Below, piece after piece: positions 1-7,812 of a stretch of 64,000 nucleotides of DNA. Position 1 is the first letter of the stretch. Each line of letters opens with the position of its first letter. The notes below the pieces were generated by a model. The model had not been told where the DNA came from. It did no database searches and saw only the letters and a program-made list of their open reading frames with translations. The position numbers were made by a program, and so were the translations under genes. The stretch spans positions 1 to 64,000 of the forward strand of contig CALEYL010000054.1 of NCBI GenBank assembly GCA_937926205.1, given 5' to 3'. Origin of the DNA: an uncultured Saprospiraceae bacterium (GTDB taxonomy: Bacteria > Bacteroidota > Bacteroidia > Chitinophagales > Saprospiraceae).

Positions 1-60
1 TTTGGCTCCAAATATACGTTCTTTGAGTTGTGTATAAACCGTAGCTACCGGCAGGTAGGT

Positions 61-170
61 TGTTGGTTGTGCGTTGTGCGTTGTTCGTTGTTGGTTGAGC
101 CCTACCCATGATTATCAATATTGCTCCCCAAATCTTCAAATTGTCAAATTATCAAATCATCAAATTATCA
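61..170. repeat. Low-complexity short repeats at left edge
   Basis: Bases 61-98 are iterations of GTTG/TTGTGCGTTG, and bases 136-170 are iterations of CAAATT(A/G)TCAAATNATCA. The second block runs into the folK 3' end: the last FolK residues (about GDNLMI) and its stop are encoded by the repeat. I see no gene in bases 1-151. Confidence 0.6.
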
Positions 171-655
171 CCCCTCGTCGCTTCCAGAACATCCGGCGAT
201 TCTTCCAGCAGTTCTGCTATCGTTTTGCCCAGAGCCGGATGCTTTAAATCAGGGGCAATTTCAGCCAGCGGAGCCAGCACAAAATTTCTTTCATGCAGCC
301 TCGGGTGGGGGATGGTAAGGACAGGTGATTCGACAATTATATCTCCGTAAAAGAGGATGTCAATGTCGATTATCCGCTCACCCCATCGGATAATTTCCGT
401 TCTTCCCATCGTTTTTTCTATGTCCTTAATGGCATCGAGTACTGCGAATGGCGACAATTGAGTCGAGACAAGCAGGGCCTGATTCAGAAAATCAGGTTGG
501 TCGCTGATGCCCCAGGGCTGCGTTTGGTATAAGGCCGATTTGTTTGCAATTTTCCCTACCTGAGCTTCAATGGCGATATATGCTTGCCGCAAAAAAGCTT
601 CGCGATCGCCAAGGTTACTCCCCGTAAGGAGATAAAGGTTCTTGCTGTCCCCCAT
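152..655 (-). CDS. folK: 2-amino-4-hydroxy-6-hydroxymethyldihydropteridine diphosphokinase
   Basis: This 167-residue cytoplasmic enzyme transfers pyrophosphate from ATP to 6-hydroxymethyl-7,8-dihydropterin in folate synthesis. Seen in the sequence: the N-terminal TGSNLGDR motif (residues 11-18), the FLNQ segment near residue 55, and the HPPK signature RWGERIIDIDIL near residues 90-101, followed by IPHPRLHER. The length is normal for the family. The start is the ATG at 655; a TAnnTTTG box lies directly upstream (660-667), so the leader would be extremely short or absent. The gene is divergent from the E1 gene. Its C-terminus is carried by a short intergenic-type repeat, so the last residues are probably not conserved. 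The identification is firm. Confidence 0.95.
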   Translation of the reverse strand: MGDSKNLYLLTGSNLGDREAFLRQAYIAIEAQVGKIANKSALYQTQPWGISDQPDFLNQALLVSTQLSPFAVLDAIKDIEKTMGRTEIIRWGERIIDIDILFYGDIIVESPVLTIPHPRLHERNFVLAPLAEIAPDLKHPALGKTIAELLEESPDVLEATRGDNLMI

Positions 656-659
656 AGCG

Positions 660-667
660 CAAAAGTA
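660..667 (-). promoter_or_regulatory. Candidate -7 box (TACTTTTG) for folK
   Basis: On the minus strand bases 667-660 read TACTTTTG, matching the Bacteroidota -7 consensus TAnnTTTG. No TTTG lies at the proper -33 distance. The position implies transcription starting at or next to the folK ATG (655), that is a nearly leaderless mRNA. Confidence 0.4.
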
Positions 668-710
668 ATGGAGTGACGGCGATTCCTTAATTCAGCGGAC
701 ATTTTTTTTA

Positions 711-718
711 TACCTTTG
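711..718 (+). promoter_or_regulatory. Candidate -7 box (TACCTTTG) for the E1 gene
   Basis: TACCTTTG lies 32 nt upstream of the E1 start codon at 751 and matches the Bacteroidota TAnnTTTG element. No convincing -33 TTTG is seen. Confidence 0.5.
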
Positions 719-750
719 TGCTCAGAATATATGCCTAACCATATCTAACC

Positions 751-3132
751 ATGTCAAAAAACGCGACCTTAACAGGTGTTGCTGATGCTGAAATCCTCCC
801 GGGTTTGAGCCGCAAAGATGTGCTGCGCGATTTTGAAATCTGCTGCATCAGCCGTGAAGCCAGTCTTATTGCAAGAAAAGAAGTACTTACAGGAAAAGCA
901 AAATTTGGCATTACCGGCGATGGTAAAGAAGTGCCTCAGGTTGCGCTTGCCAGAGCCTTTCGGAAAGGGGATTTCCGTTCCGGTTATTACCGCGATCAAA
1001 CCATGATGTTTGCTTTGGAGATCAGTACCGTAGAAGCTTTTTTTGCCCAACTGTACGCTGATCCTGAAAACGACCCATTTTCCGGTGGCCGTCAGATGAA
1101 TTGTCATTTTGCAACGCCTCTGGTGGATGAAGCGGGAAACTGGACTGAACACAAAAATCTTTACAACGTCAGTGCGGATATTTCCAGTACGGGTGGGCAA
1201 ATGGCCAGGGCCCTTGGTTTAGGCTTAGCGTCAAAAAAGTACAGGGAGAGTGATGCCCTGCGCTCTGGTACCCCTTTCTCAGAAAATGGCAATGAGGTAT
1301 CCTTTTGCACCATAGGAGATGCCAGTACCTCCGAAGGCGTATTTTGGGAAACCATTAATGCGGCCGGCGTTCTTCAGGTGCCCTTGGCGGTAATGGTATG
1401 GGATGACGGCTACGGCATTTCCGTCCCTATCGAAGATCAAACCACTAAAGCGAGTATTTCTGAAGCCCTGGCCGGATTCCAAAACGATAAAACTAAAAAC
1501 GGCCTTGAAATTTATGTCGAAAATGGTTGGGATTACCCGGCGCTCATCGAATTGTTTCAAAAAGGCGTCTCCCGGGTTCGGCGAACCCACAACCCTGCGC
1601 TCTTTCACATTCGCGAAGTGACGCAGCCACAGGGGCACTCAACATCCGGTTCCCACGAACGCTATAAAACCAAAGAACGCCTGCAATGGGAACGCGAGGT
1701 GGATTGCATCGACCGCATGGAAGCTTGGATGACTGAAACGGGCGTCGCAACTGCTGAAGAGACCACTGCCATCCGCGACCATGCCAAACAATACGCCAGA
1801 GATTGTCGCGACCGTGCCTGGAAAGCATTCAATGAACCGACCCGGGTTGCGGTGCAGGAGTTGATTCCAATGTTTAAACAATGGGCAAACGTTTCACCGG
1901 AAACGGCTGCTATTGCTCGTGATTTAGAGCACCACAACCAACCTTTATTCAGTGAAGTTGTACAATATGCCCGTCGCATGCGACAGGAACTGACATTCGC
2001 CAATGCGCCGGAATCCCCGGAGTTGGATGCATGGCTGCGCAAAGCAACTGAGAAGGCTCATAAACATTACCATGCCGATTTATACAGCAATTCGTCACAC
2101 GCTGCCCTTCAGGCGCCTGTAATTCCTCCGACATACCGGGAAGACGCGCCGCTGAAAAATGGATTTGAAATCCTGAATGCGTTTTTTGACAGCGTTCTGG
2201 ACCGTCAGCCGGAGGTTTATGCTTTTGGAGAAGATGTTGGCCATATCGGCGACGTCAATCAGGGCTTTGCCGGTTTGCAGAAAAAATATGGAAAGAGCCG
2301 TGTTTTTGATACGGGGATCCGGGAATGGACGATCATGGGACAGGCCATCGGAATGGCCATGCGTGGATTACGCCCCATCGCCGAGATACAATACCTTGAT
2401 TACCTGTTGTATGGTTTGTCTCCTTTATCCGATGACCTGGCCACCTTGCGCTACCGCAGCAAAGGGCAGCAACAGGCGCCGGCCATCATTCGGACCCGCG
2501 GGCACCGGTTGGAAGGCATCTGGCATGCCGGATCTCCTTTGGGTATGGTGATTAATTCCCTTCGCGGCATGTATGTTGCCGTTCCTCGAAATATGACCCA
2601 GGCCGTAGGTATCTACAATACGTTGTTGCAATCAGACGACCCGGCCATTGTTATTGAATGCCTGAATGGCTACCGCCTTAAAGAGCGCATGCCGGAAAAT
2701 ATTGGAAAATACACCGTTCCGCTGGGGGTTCCTGAGGTGTTGGAATCAGGAGATGACCTTACCCTGGTGACTTATGGCTCCTGTGTTCGTATCGCGAAAG
2801 AGGCTTGTGACATGCTGAAAAAACACGGTATTTCCGTTGAGCTGATTGATGTACAAACACTTTTGCCTTTTGACCTGGAACACCGCATCGTTGCGTCTTT
2901 GAAAAAAACAAACCGCATCCTGTTTGTGGATGAAGATGTGCCCGGAGGGGCAACTGCATACATGATGCAGCAGGTGCTGGAAGTTCAAAAAGGGTATCAG
3001 TATCTGGATGCGCCACCGGCAACACTGAGCGCCCACGCGCACAGGCCGCCTTATGGTTCCGATGGGGATTATTTTTCGAAGCCGAATGCGGAAGATATTT
3101 TTGAGGTGGTGTATCGTTTGATGAGGGCATAA
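751..3132 (+). CDS. Fused alpha/beta thiamine-dependent 2-oxoacid dehydrogenase E1
   Basis: One 793-residue chain carries both E1 subunits of a pyruvate- or branched-chain-type 2-oxoacid dehydrogenase complex (oxidative decarboxylation of a 2-oxoacid, acyl transfer to lipoyl-E2). Residues about 25-400 are E1-alpha: YYRDQTMMFA, then a ThDP/Mg region that starts GDAS at about residue 189 and ends in WDDGYGIS. Residues about 455-793 are E1-beta: FGEDVG near residue 492, GIREWTIMGQAIGMA, a C-terminal transketolase domain with VDEDVPGGA. The classical ThDP motif GDG...N is altered to GDA...D. That looks like a subfamily trait, since the surrounding sequence is intact. The substrate cannot be read from the sequence. 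No E2 or E3 gene is nearby. The start is an ATG with a -7 box upstream. Confidence 0.85.
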   Translation: MSKNATLTGVADAEILPGLSRKDVLRDFEICCISREASLIARKEVLTGKAKFGITGDGKEVPQVALARAFRKGDFRSGYYRDQTMMFALEISTVEAFFAQLYADPENDPFSGGRQMNCHFATPLVDEAGNWTEHKNLYNVSADISSTGGQMARALGLGLASKKYRESDALRSGTPFSENGNEVSFCTIGDASTSEGVFWETINAAGVLQVPLAVMVWDDGYGISVPIEDQTTKASISEALAGFQNDKTKNGLEIYVENGWDYPALIELFQKGVSRVRRTHNPALFHIREVTQPQGHSTSGSHERYKTKERLQWEREVDCIDRMEAWMTETGVATAEETTAIRDHAKQYARDCRDRAWKAFNEPTRVAVQELIPMFKQWANVSPETAAIARDLEHHNQPLFSEVVQYARRMRQELTFANAPESPELDAWLRKATEKAHKHYHADLYSNSSHAALQAPVIPPTYREDAPLKNGFEILNAFFDSVLDRQPEVYAFGEDVGHIGDVNQGFAGLQKKYGKSRVFDTGIREWTIMGQAIGMAMRGLRPIAEIQYLDYLLYGLSPLSDDLATLRYRSKGQQQAPAIIRTRGHRLEGIWHAGSPLGMVINSLRGMYVAVPRNMTQAVGIYNTLLQSDDPAIVIECLNGYRLKERMPENIGKYTVPLGVPEVLESGDDLTLVTYGSCVRIAKEACDMLKKHGISVELIDVQTLLPFDLEHRIVASLKKTNRILFVDEDVPGGATAYMMQQVLEVQKGYQYLDAPPATLSAHAHRPPYGSDGDYFSKPNAEDIFEVVYRLMRA

Positions 3133-3250
3133 GATAGTTTTGAGTTCCTCTGCACTATAATGTTGGATACATTATAATTAATAACGATACTGCAAATGAT
3201 TTCAAAGGATGTTGGAGCTCGAAATTTCGACAGCTTTTCTAAAAATCCCT

Positions 3251-3258
3251 TAAATTTG
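3251..3258 (+). promoter_or_regulatory. Candidate -7 box (TAAATTTG)
   Basis: TAAATTTG lies 16 nt before the ATG at 3275 and matches TAnnTTTG. It suggests the unknown/HNH gene pair has its own promoter with a short leader. Confidence 0.45.
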
Positions 3259-3274
3259 TACAAAACAACAAACC

Positions 3275-3682
3275 ATGACCACCATTGAAGTTAAGCCGGG
3301 AACGAGGGTAGGTATTGATGACATTCTGACTGGTGTTGCAAACTTAGAAATAGAGGAATTAGATAAATTCGTAGACAAATTACTGGCTTTGAGGGCTAAA
3401 AGAGTTGCGCCGAATCTTTCTAAAGAAGAAACATTCGTGTTGAAGAAAATCAACAGGGGCTTGCCTTCAGATAAGAAAAAACGGCTCATGGTGCTGGAGG
3501 CCAAACGGAGTGAAGGAGCATTGAGCGGTGAAGAACATCAAGAATTACTGGCTATCATAGATGAATTGGAACTGCTTAATGTTGAACGCGTGCATTATTT
3601 GGGGGAATTAGCCCTGTTGCGGGACATTCCTGTTAGGGAATTAATGGAACAATTGGGAATTCGCCCCCGGACCTATGCCTAA
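3275..3682 (+). CDS. Unknown small protein paired with a broken HNH gene
   Basis: A 135-residue soluble, charged, mostly helical protein with no signal peptide or membrane segment; I do not recognise a named domain. The first 25 residues look like a short beta-rich cap, and the rest is rich in Leu, Glu and Lys (for example ELDKFVDKLLALRAKR), which suggests helical bundles or protein-protein contact. Its last 8 nt overlap the start of the HNH-endonuclease remnant at 3675, a translational-coupling arrangement. It was therefore probably the partner of that nuclease, perhaps an accessory or immunity protein; this is inference only. A -7 box lies at 3251-3258 and the gene is convergent with recQ. 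Confidence 0.6.
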   Translation: MTTIEVKPGTRVGIDDILTGVANLEIEELDKFVDKLLALRAKRVAPNLSKEETFVLKKINRGLPSDKKKRLMVLEAKRSEGALSGEEHQELLAIIDELELLNVERVHYLGELALLRDIPVRELMEQLGIRPRTYA

Positions 3683-3824
3683 AAAAATTTCAACCAGCAT
3701 TAAGCGCATTGTACGATCCAGATCAAGAGGATATTGTGAATATTGCTTGAGCCCTGAAAGTTTTTATACCTATAACTTTTCTATTGATCATATCATCCCA
3801 TCTGGAAAAGGGGGAAGCGAATGA
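3675..3824 (+). pseudogene. Truncated HNH endonuclease remnant
   Basis: An ATG at 3675 (overlapping the previous gene by 8 nt) opens a 49-codon frame. It reads a basic N-terminus, then CEYC (two Cys) and SIDHIIPSGKGGSE, and stops at 3822. This is the front half of an HNH domain: the first Cys pair and the DH of the active site. The family normally continues with an NL(A)xxCxxCN segment that supplies the second Cys pair and final His/Asn. That part is absent, and only 27 nt remain before the recQ stop codon. I read it as a gene truncated by deletion, probably inactive. Alternatively it encodes a short peptide. Confidence 0.65.
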
Positions 3825-3851
3825 CTGCTTTCGATGTACTCCAAATATAGC

Positions 3852-5753
3852 CTACAGCCACTTCAATTTTCCATTTTCCTGCTCTAAATAGCCTTCATCC
3901 ACGAGATAACCCAGGGCTGTCAGCACTTTTTCTTCCTGAGCCGCCGGAAAAGATTTGACGATTTTTTCCAGGGTCATAGGGCCATTTTGCAGCAATTCCT
4001 GGATCCATTGCCGGTAGTTTTCAAACTGATCGGTGCTGATGTCTGTACGGGTTCGGCCTGTGCAAACGTCACAAATGCCGCAGTTTTTGTCTACTTCCTG
4101 ATCGAAATAATGCAACAACTGTCTGCTTCGGCAAACGGGGGTTTCTGCATAGGCGATCGCTTTCCGGATGCGCTCCAGATGGCGGGTTTTGCGAAAAGCG
4201 TACAATTGGCGGTCAATGTCCAGAACAGAGGCATCTACCCGTTCTTTGGTAAAAACAATTTGGGGCTTTTCCTTTTGTGGCATGTATTCAATGATGCCGT
4301 CTTTTTTCAGCAGGTTCAGGGCTTTGTTCAATTCAACTTTCGAAATGTTTAAAAAATTGGCCAGTTGCCCTTCCCTTACAGCGACATCGTTTAAAAAGGC
4401 GCCCTGATAAGTGCGCAGAATGGCTTTGATGATGCGATCCAGTTTGGGGTGGCGCAACAAATAATCGTATAACTCTTCTTTGGAGACGAGGATGCGAAGG
4501 GTGGCGGTTATGAGCACGGATTCAGTAAGCGCAATCCAGCCGGCTTGCTCCAGCACTTTCAGACAGCTTAATACTTTGATGGCCTTAAAGGAATAGTTCT
4601 TGCAAAACTCTGTGATTTCAAAATCGTATCCTTCGCCTTCGCCGCTGCCAACAGCGAGTTGAAAGTAACTTCCAAGGGCTTTGTAAACCAGGCGGATCTC
4701 TTCAATTTCAGGAAAAGCAATTTCGTATTGTTCTTCCAATGAGCGACGATCAGCATCGTTGTAGAGCAAAACCGCATAGGCTTTTTTTTCATCCCGCCCT
4801 GCTCGCCCGGCCTCCTGGAAATAGGCTTCAATGCTGTCGGGCAAATCCATGTGTACAACAATGCGTACGTCGGGTTTGTCAATACCCATTCCAAAAGCAT
4901 TGGTACTCACCATGATCCTGGCTTTATTGGCAATCCAGGCATCTTGTTTTGCAGAACGTGTATCTGCATTGAGTCCGGCGTGATAATAATCTGCGCTGAT
5001 GCCGCGCTGCTTGAGCATTTCGGCTATCTCTTTCGTTTTTTTCCGGCTGCGAACATAAACGATTCCGCTACCCCGAACTTTATTCAGGATATCAGCCAGT
5101 TTTTCCAGTTTATTGTCTTCCTGCAAAACAGAGTAGGAGAGGTTTTCCCGGGCAAAGCTTTTTTGAAAAACATGCTGTTGCCGAAAGGCCAGTTTTTCCT
5201 GAATGTCATCCACCACCTGCCGGGTAGCCGTGGCAGTAAGCGCCATTACCGGCACCCCTGGCAGCCATTCTCTGATTTTGGCAATTTCCAGGTAAGGCGG
5301 TCTGAAATCGTAACCCCATTGGGAAACGCAATGCGCTTCATCTACGGCAAGCAGATTGACTTTCATGCGTCTGATGCGCGCTCTTGCAAGATCCGTCACC
5401 AGGCGTTCAGGAGAAAGGTACAGGAGCTTGGTATTGCCATAGACACAGTTGTCGAGGATGCGGTCAATATCCCGGTAAGACATGCCGGAGTAAATGGCCA
5501 CTGCCGGGATATTTCTTTTCTGAAGGTTGTGCACCTGGTCTTTCATCAGGGCGATTAACGGAGAAACAACGATGCAGATGCCTTCCTGACAAAGCGCCGG
5601 CACCTGAAAGCAAATGGATTTTCCACCGCCTGTCGGCATCAGCGCAAGGGTATCCGATCCCTGCAGTACAGACTGGATGATGTCTTCCTGTAGCGGCCGA
5701 AATTGGTCGTATCCCCAGTATTGTTTTAGAATGGCTTGCGGCGAAACGGACAT
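3852..5753 (-). CDS. recQ: ATP-dependent DNA helicase RecQ
   Basis: A 633-residue superfamily-2 3'-5' DNA helicase for recombination and fork repair. Seen: motif 0 YDQFRPLQ (residues 15-22), Walker A TGGGKS (41-46), DEAH box AVDEAHCVSQWGYDFRP, motif V/VI including STNAFGMGIDKPDVR and QEAGRAGRDE, then the RecQ-Ct zinc knuckle (a lone Cys followed by CGICDVC) and a winged-helix segment to the end. There is no recognisable HRDC domain after the winged helix, so this is the short RecQ form common in Bacteroidota. The gene starts at an ATG at 5753 with a full TTTG-N20-TACCTTTG promoter upstream. It is convergent with the unknown/HNH pair. Confidence 0.95.
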   Translation of the reverse strand: MSVSPQAILKQYWGYDQFRPLQEDIIQSVLQGSDTLALMPTGGGKSICFQVPALCQEGICIVVSPLIALMKDQVHNLQKRNIPAVAIYSGMSYRDIDRILDNCVYGNTKLLYLSPERLVTDLARARIRRMKVNLLAVDEAHCVSQWGYDFRPPYLEIAKIREWLPGVPVMALTATATRQVVDDIQEKLAFRQQHVFQKSFARENLSYSVLQEDNKLEKLADILNKVRGSGIVYVRSRKKTKEIAEMLKQRGISADYYHAGLNADTRSAKQDAWIANKARIMVSTNAFGMGIDKPDVRIVVHMDLPDSIEAYFQEAGRAGRDEKKAYAVLLYNDADRRSLEEQYEIAFPEIEEIRLVYKALGSYFQLAVGSGEGEGYDFEITEFCKNYSFKAIKVLSCLKVLEQAGWIALTESVLITATLRILVSKEELYDYLLRHPKLDRIIKAILRTYQGAFLNDVAVREGQLANFLNISKVELNKALNLLKKDGIIEYMPQKEKPQIVFTKERVDASVLDIDRQLYAFRKTRHLERIRKAIAYAETPVCRSRQLLHYFDQEVDKNCGICDVCTGRTRTDISTDQFENYRQWIQELLQNGPMTLEKIVKSFPAAQEEKVLTALGYLVDEGYLEQENGKLKWL

Positions 5754-5786
5754 ATTGCGATCCCTGAAAATTCAAGCAGGTTTTTC

Positions 5787-5818
5787 CAAAGGTACGCAAG
5801 AGGAATGATACAGACAAA
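5787..5818 (-). promoter_or_regulatory. recQ promoter (TTTG-N20-TACCTTTG)
   Basis: On the minus strand TTTG at 5818-5815 is followed after 20 nt by TACCTTTG at 5794-5787, an exact fit to the Bacteroidota sigma consensus. Transcription would start about 28 nt before the recQ ATG (5753). The -33 element sits inside the U-tract of the leucine-operon terminator. Confidence 0.7.
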
Positions 5819-5843
5819 AAAGAAGCGGAACACGCTGTTCCGC
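5815..5843 (-). terminator. Intrinsic terminator of the leu operon
   Basis: On the minus strand an 8-bp perfect stem (GCGGAACA/TGTTCCGC, 5843-5825, 3-nt loop) is followed by TTCTTTTTTG. It lies about 250 nt after the leuB stop and just before recQ. Its U-tract shares bases with the recQ -33 element. Confidence 0.75.
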
Positions 5844-5905
5844 CCCCAAAAACAACTCAAATCGTTAATTTTTTGTGTCTGTCTTTATAGTCCGATAGCT
5901 GCGTT

Positions 5906-5966
5906 ATGTTCTGTCCCAAAATCGGCCATCCCGCACAGCGGGGCTCCCGATTTTGAGACAGAACAT
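5906..5966. repeat. Large imperfect palindrome between leuB and recQ
   Basis: Arms 5906-5925 and 5947-5966 are 20 bp each with one mismatch, around a 21-nt GC-rich loop. The right arm read on the minus strand contains CTGTCTCAAAA, a core shared with the hairpin after susD (35505-35578). It lies in the leu operon 3' untranslated region. The rest of 5754-6095 holds the recQ promoter, the terminator and no ORF. Confidence 0.65.
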
Positions 5967-6095
5967 GCTTGCTCTCGAACCTAAAAGCGCATATAGAAAG
6001 ACACTACTTAGCGACCTCAGCGTGCCCTCCGCGTCCATTGCGGGACACCTTTACCAAGGAGACGCTGCAAATTCATTGAGCTTTACGGCCCAACT

Positions 6096-7211
6096 TTAAA
6101 TGATTGTCGTAGCCTGAGAAATCATTTTTTCAGCCTTGAATTTATAGTATTCCGGCTCGGCGATGAGGCTGTAAACCAAATTTCCGAATTGTTCGCAGCC
6201 ACAAAGGATGGCTGGATGCAGATCCGGTGTGCCAATTCCTTTTTCCAACAGATATTGGACTGCATGCCGTACTGCGGCCGCCTCTTCGTGCATGTTGAAA
6301 TAGTCAAGCATCATGGCTGCTGACAAGATAGCCGCTGCCGGATTGGCGATGTCCTGACCCGTAGCCTGGGGATAGGATCCGTGTATGGGCTCAAACAAGG
6401 CCGTATGGGCCCCGTAGGACGCAGAAGGCAGCAAGCCCATTGATCCGGCAATGACACTTGCTTCATCCGAAAGGATGTCGCCGAACATGTTAGACGTAAG
6501 CATAACGTCGAACTGGGCCGGGTACTGGATCAATTGCATCGCTGCATTATCTACAAACAAATAATCCAGTTCAATATCCGGATTGCTTTTGGCCATCTCG
6601 CCTACAACTTCCCGCCACAGTCTGGAGGTTTCCAGTACATTGGCTTTGTCAACCAATGTCACTTTTTTCCTGCGGTTGCGGGCGTATTCAAACGCCATTG
6701 CGGCGATTCGTTCGATTTCATAGCGTTCGTAGACCGCTTTATCGAAAGCCATATTTCGATCCTCACTGCGGCCTTTTTCTCCGAAATAAATGTCGCCCGT
6801 TAGTTCGCGAAGGATGACCATATCCACTCCTTCAATGCGGTCGTTTTTCAATGGTGAGAGGTGGGCCAAACTTTTATAGGTCGTAACCGGACGCACATTG
6901 GCGAAAAGCCCCAGCGATTTGCGCAGCTTCAGTAAGCCTTGTTCTGGTCGGATCTTTGCCGTCGGGTCGTTGTCGTATTTGGGGTGGCCTATGGCGCCAA
7001 AAAGTACGGCATCGTTGCTCATACAGGCTGCCAGGGTGCTCTCGGGCAGGGGATCGTTGTTGAGGTCAATGGCGATGGCCCCGACGTGTGCATAAACGTA
7101 GTCGAAATGGTGTTTAAAGCGATCGGCAACCGCTTCCAGCGCTTTCACAGCCTGTGTCGTTACTTCCGGGCCTATGCCGTCTCCGGGCAATACCGCGATT
7201 TTCTTTTTCAT
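6096..7211 (-). CDS. leuB: 3-isopropylmalate dehydrogenase
   Basis: This 371-residue NAD-dependent enzyme oxidises and decarboxylates 3-isopropylmalate to 2-oxoisocaproate, the last step before transamination to leucine. Seen: N-terminal VLPGDGIGPEV, the ELTGDIYFG substrate-binding motif, the metal-binding segment LTSNMFGDILSDEAS, and IHGSYPQATGQDIANP of the NAD site. The length is typical. Its start overlaps the leuD stop by 4 nt (ATGA), so translation is coupled. It is the last gene of the operon, followed by a palindrome and an intrinsic terminator. Firm. Confidence 0.96.
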   Translation of the reverse strand: MKKKIAVLPGDGIGPEVTTQAVKALEAVADRFKHHFDYVYAHVGAIAIDLNNDPLPESTLAACMSNDAVLFGAIGHPKYDNDPTAKIRPEQGLLKLRKSLGLFANVRPVTTYKSLAHLSPLKNDRIEGVDMVILRELTGDIYFGEKGRSEDRNMAFDKAVYERYEIERIAAMAFEYARNRRKKVTLVDKANVLETSRLWREVVGEMAKSNPDIELDYLFVDNAAMQLIQYPAQFDVMLTSNMFGDILSDEASVIAGSMGLLPSASYGAHTALFEPIHGSYPQATGQDIANPAAAILSAAMMLDYFNMHEEAAAVRHAVQYLLEKGIGTPDLHPAILCGCEQFGNLVYSLIAEPEYYKFKAEKMISQATTII

Positions 7212-7801
7212 ACCAATTGGCTTTGTTTTTCGAAAGCTTCAATATCCTTTTGTAGGCTGAGCAGGTAATCGATGTCGTCGTACCCGTTCAGCATGCACAT
7301 TTTTTTGTAGGCGTCTATTTCGAAAGAAGCGGACAAACCTTTGGAAGGAATTCCAAAGGTTTGTTGCTCCAGATTGACTTCAAATGCCGTATTGGGATCC
7401 GCTTCAATGGCTTCGAAAATGAGGTTCAGGAATTCGGCAGAAACCTGCACAGGTAATAGGCCATTGTTTAAGGCGTTCCCCCGGAAGATGTCTGCAAAAA
7501 AACTGGAAACAACAACCCGGAACCCGTGATCAAACAAGGCCCAGGCAGCATGTTCCCGACTGGAGCCGCATCCAAAGTTCTTTCCGGCCACCAATATGGC
7601 GCCGCTGTAGACCGGATTGTTTAGTACAAAATCCGGCTTTGGAGAGCCATCAGCCTGATAACGCCAATCGCAGAATAGATTTTTACCAAAACCTTCCCTT
7701 GTTGTTGCTTTCAGAAAGCGCGCCGGGATGATTTGATCGGTATCTATATCTTCAGCAGGCAATGGCACCGCACTTGATCGAAGAACTTGAAACTTTTCCA
7801 T
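7208..7801 (-). CDS. leuD: 3-isopropylmalate dehydratase small subunit
   Basis: A 197-residue swivelling (aconitase domain 4-like) subunit that works with LeuC to isomerise 2- to 3-isopropylmalate. Seen: LPAEDIDTDQIIPARFL near the N-terminus, and the conserved GKNFGCGSSREHAAWAL motif with the substrate-binding Ser/Arg, then FADIFRGNALNNGLLP. The length is normal. It starts 11 nt after the desaturase stop and overlaps leuB by 4 nt. LeuC is separated from it by the desaturase gene, which is unusual because leuC and leuD are normally adjacent. Firm. Confidence 0.95.
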   Translation of the reverse strand: MEKFQVLRSSAVPLPAEDIDTDQIIPARFLKATTREGFGKNLFCDWRYQADGSPKPDFVLNNPVYSGAILVAGKNFGCGSSREHAAWALFDHGFRVVVSSFFADIFRGNALNNGLLPVQVSAEFLNLIFEAIEADPNTAFEVNLEQQTFGIPSKGLSASFEIDAYKKMCMLNGYDDIDYLLSLQKDIEAFEKQSQLV

Positions 7802-7812
7802 ATCAGCTGAAC

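Noticed and set aside
4851..5558. 235-codon plus-strand frame opposite recQ
   Set aside because: Antisense to conserved RecQ helicase motifs; no start signals and no protein-like domain pattern.
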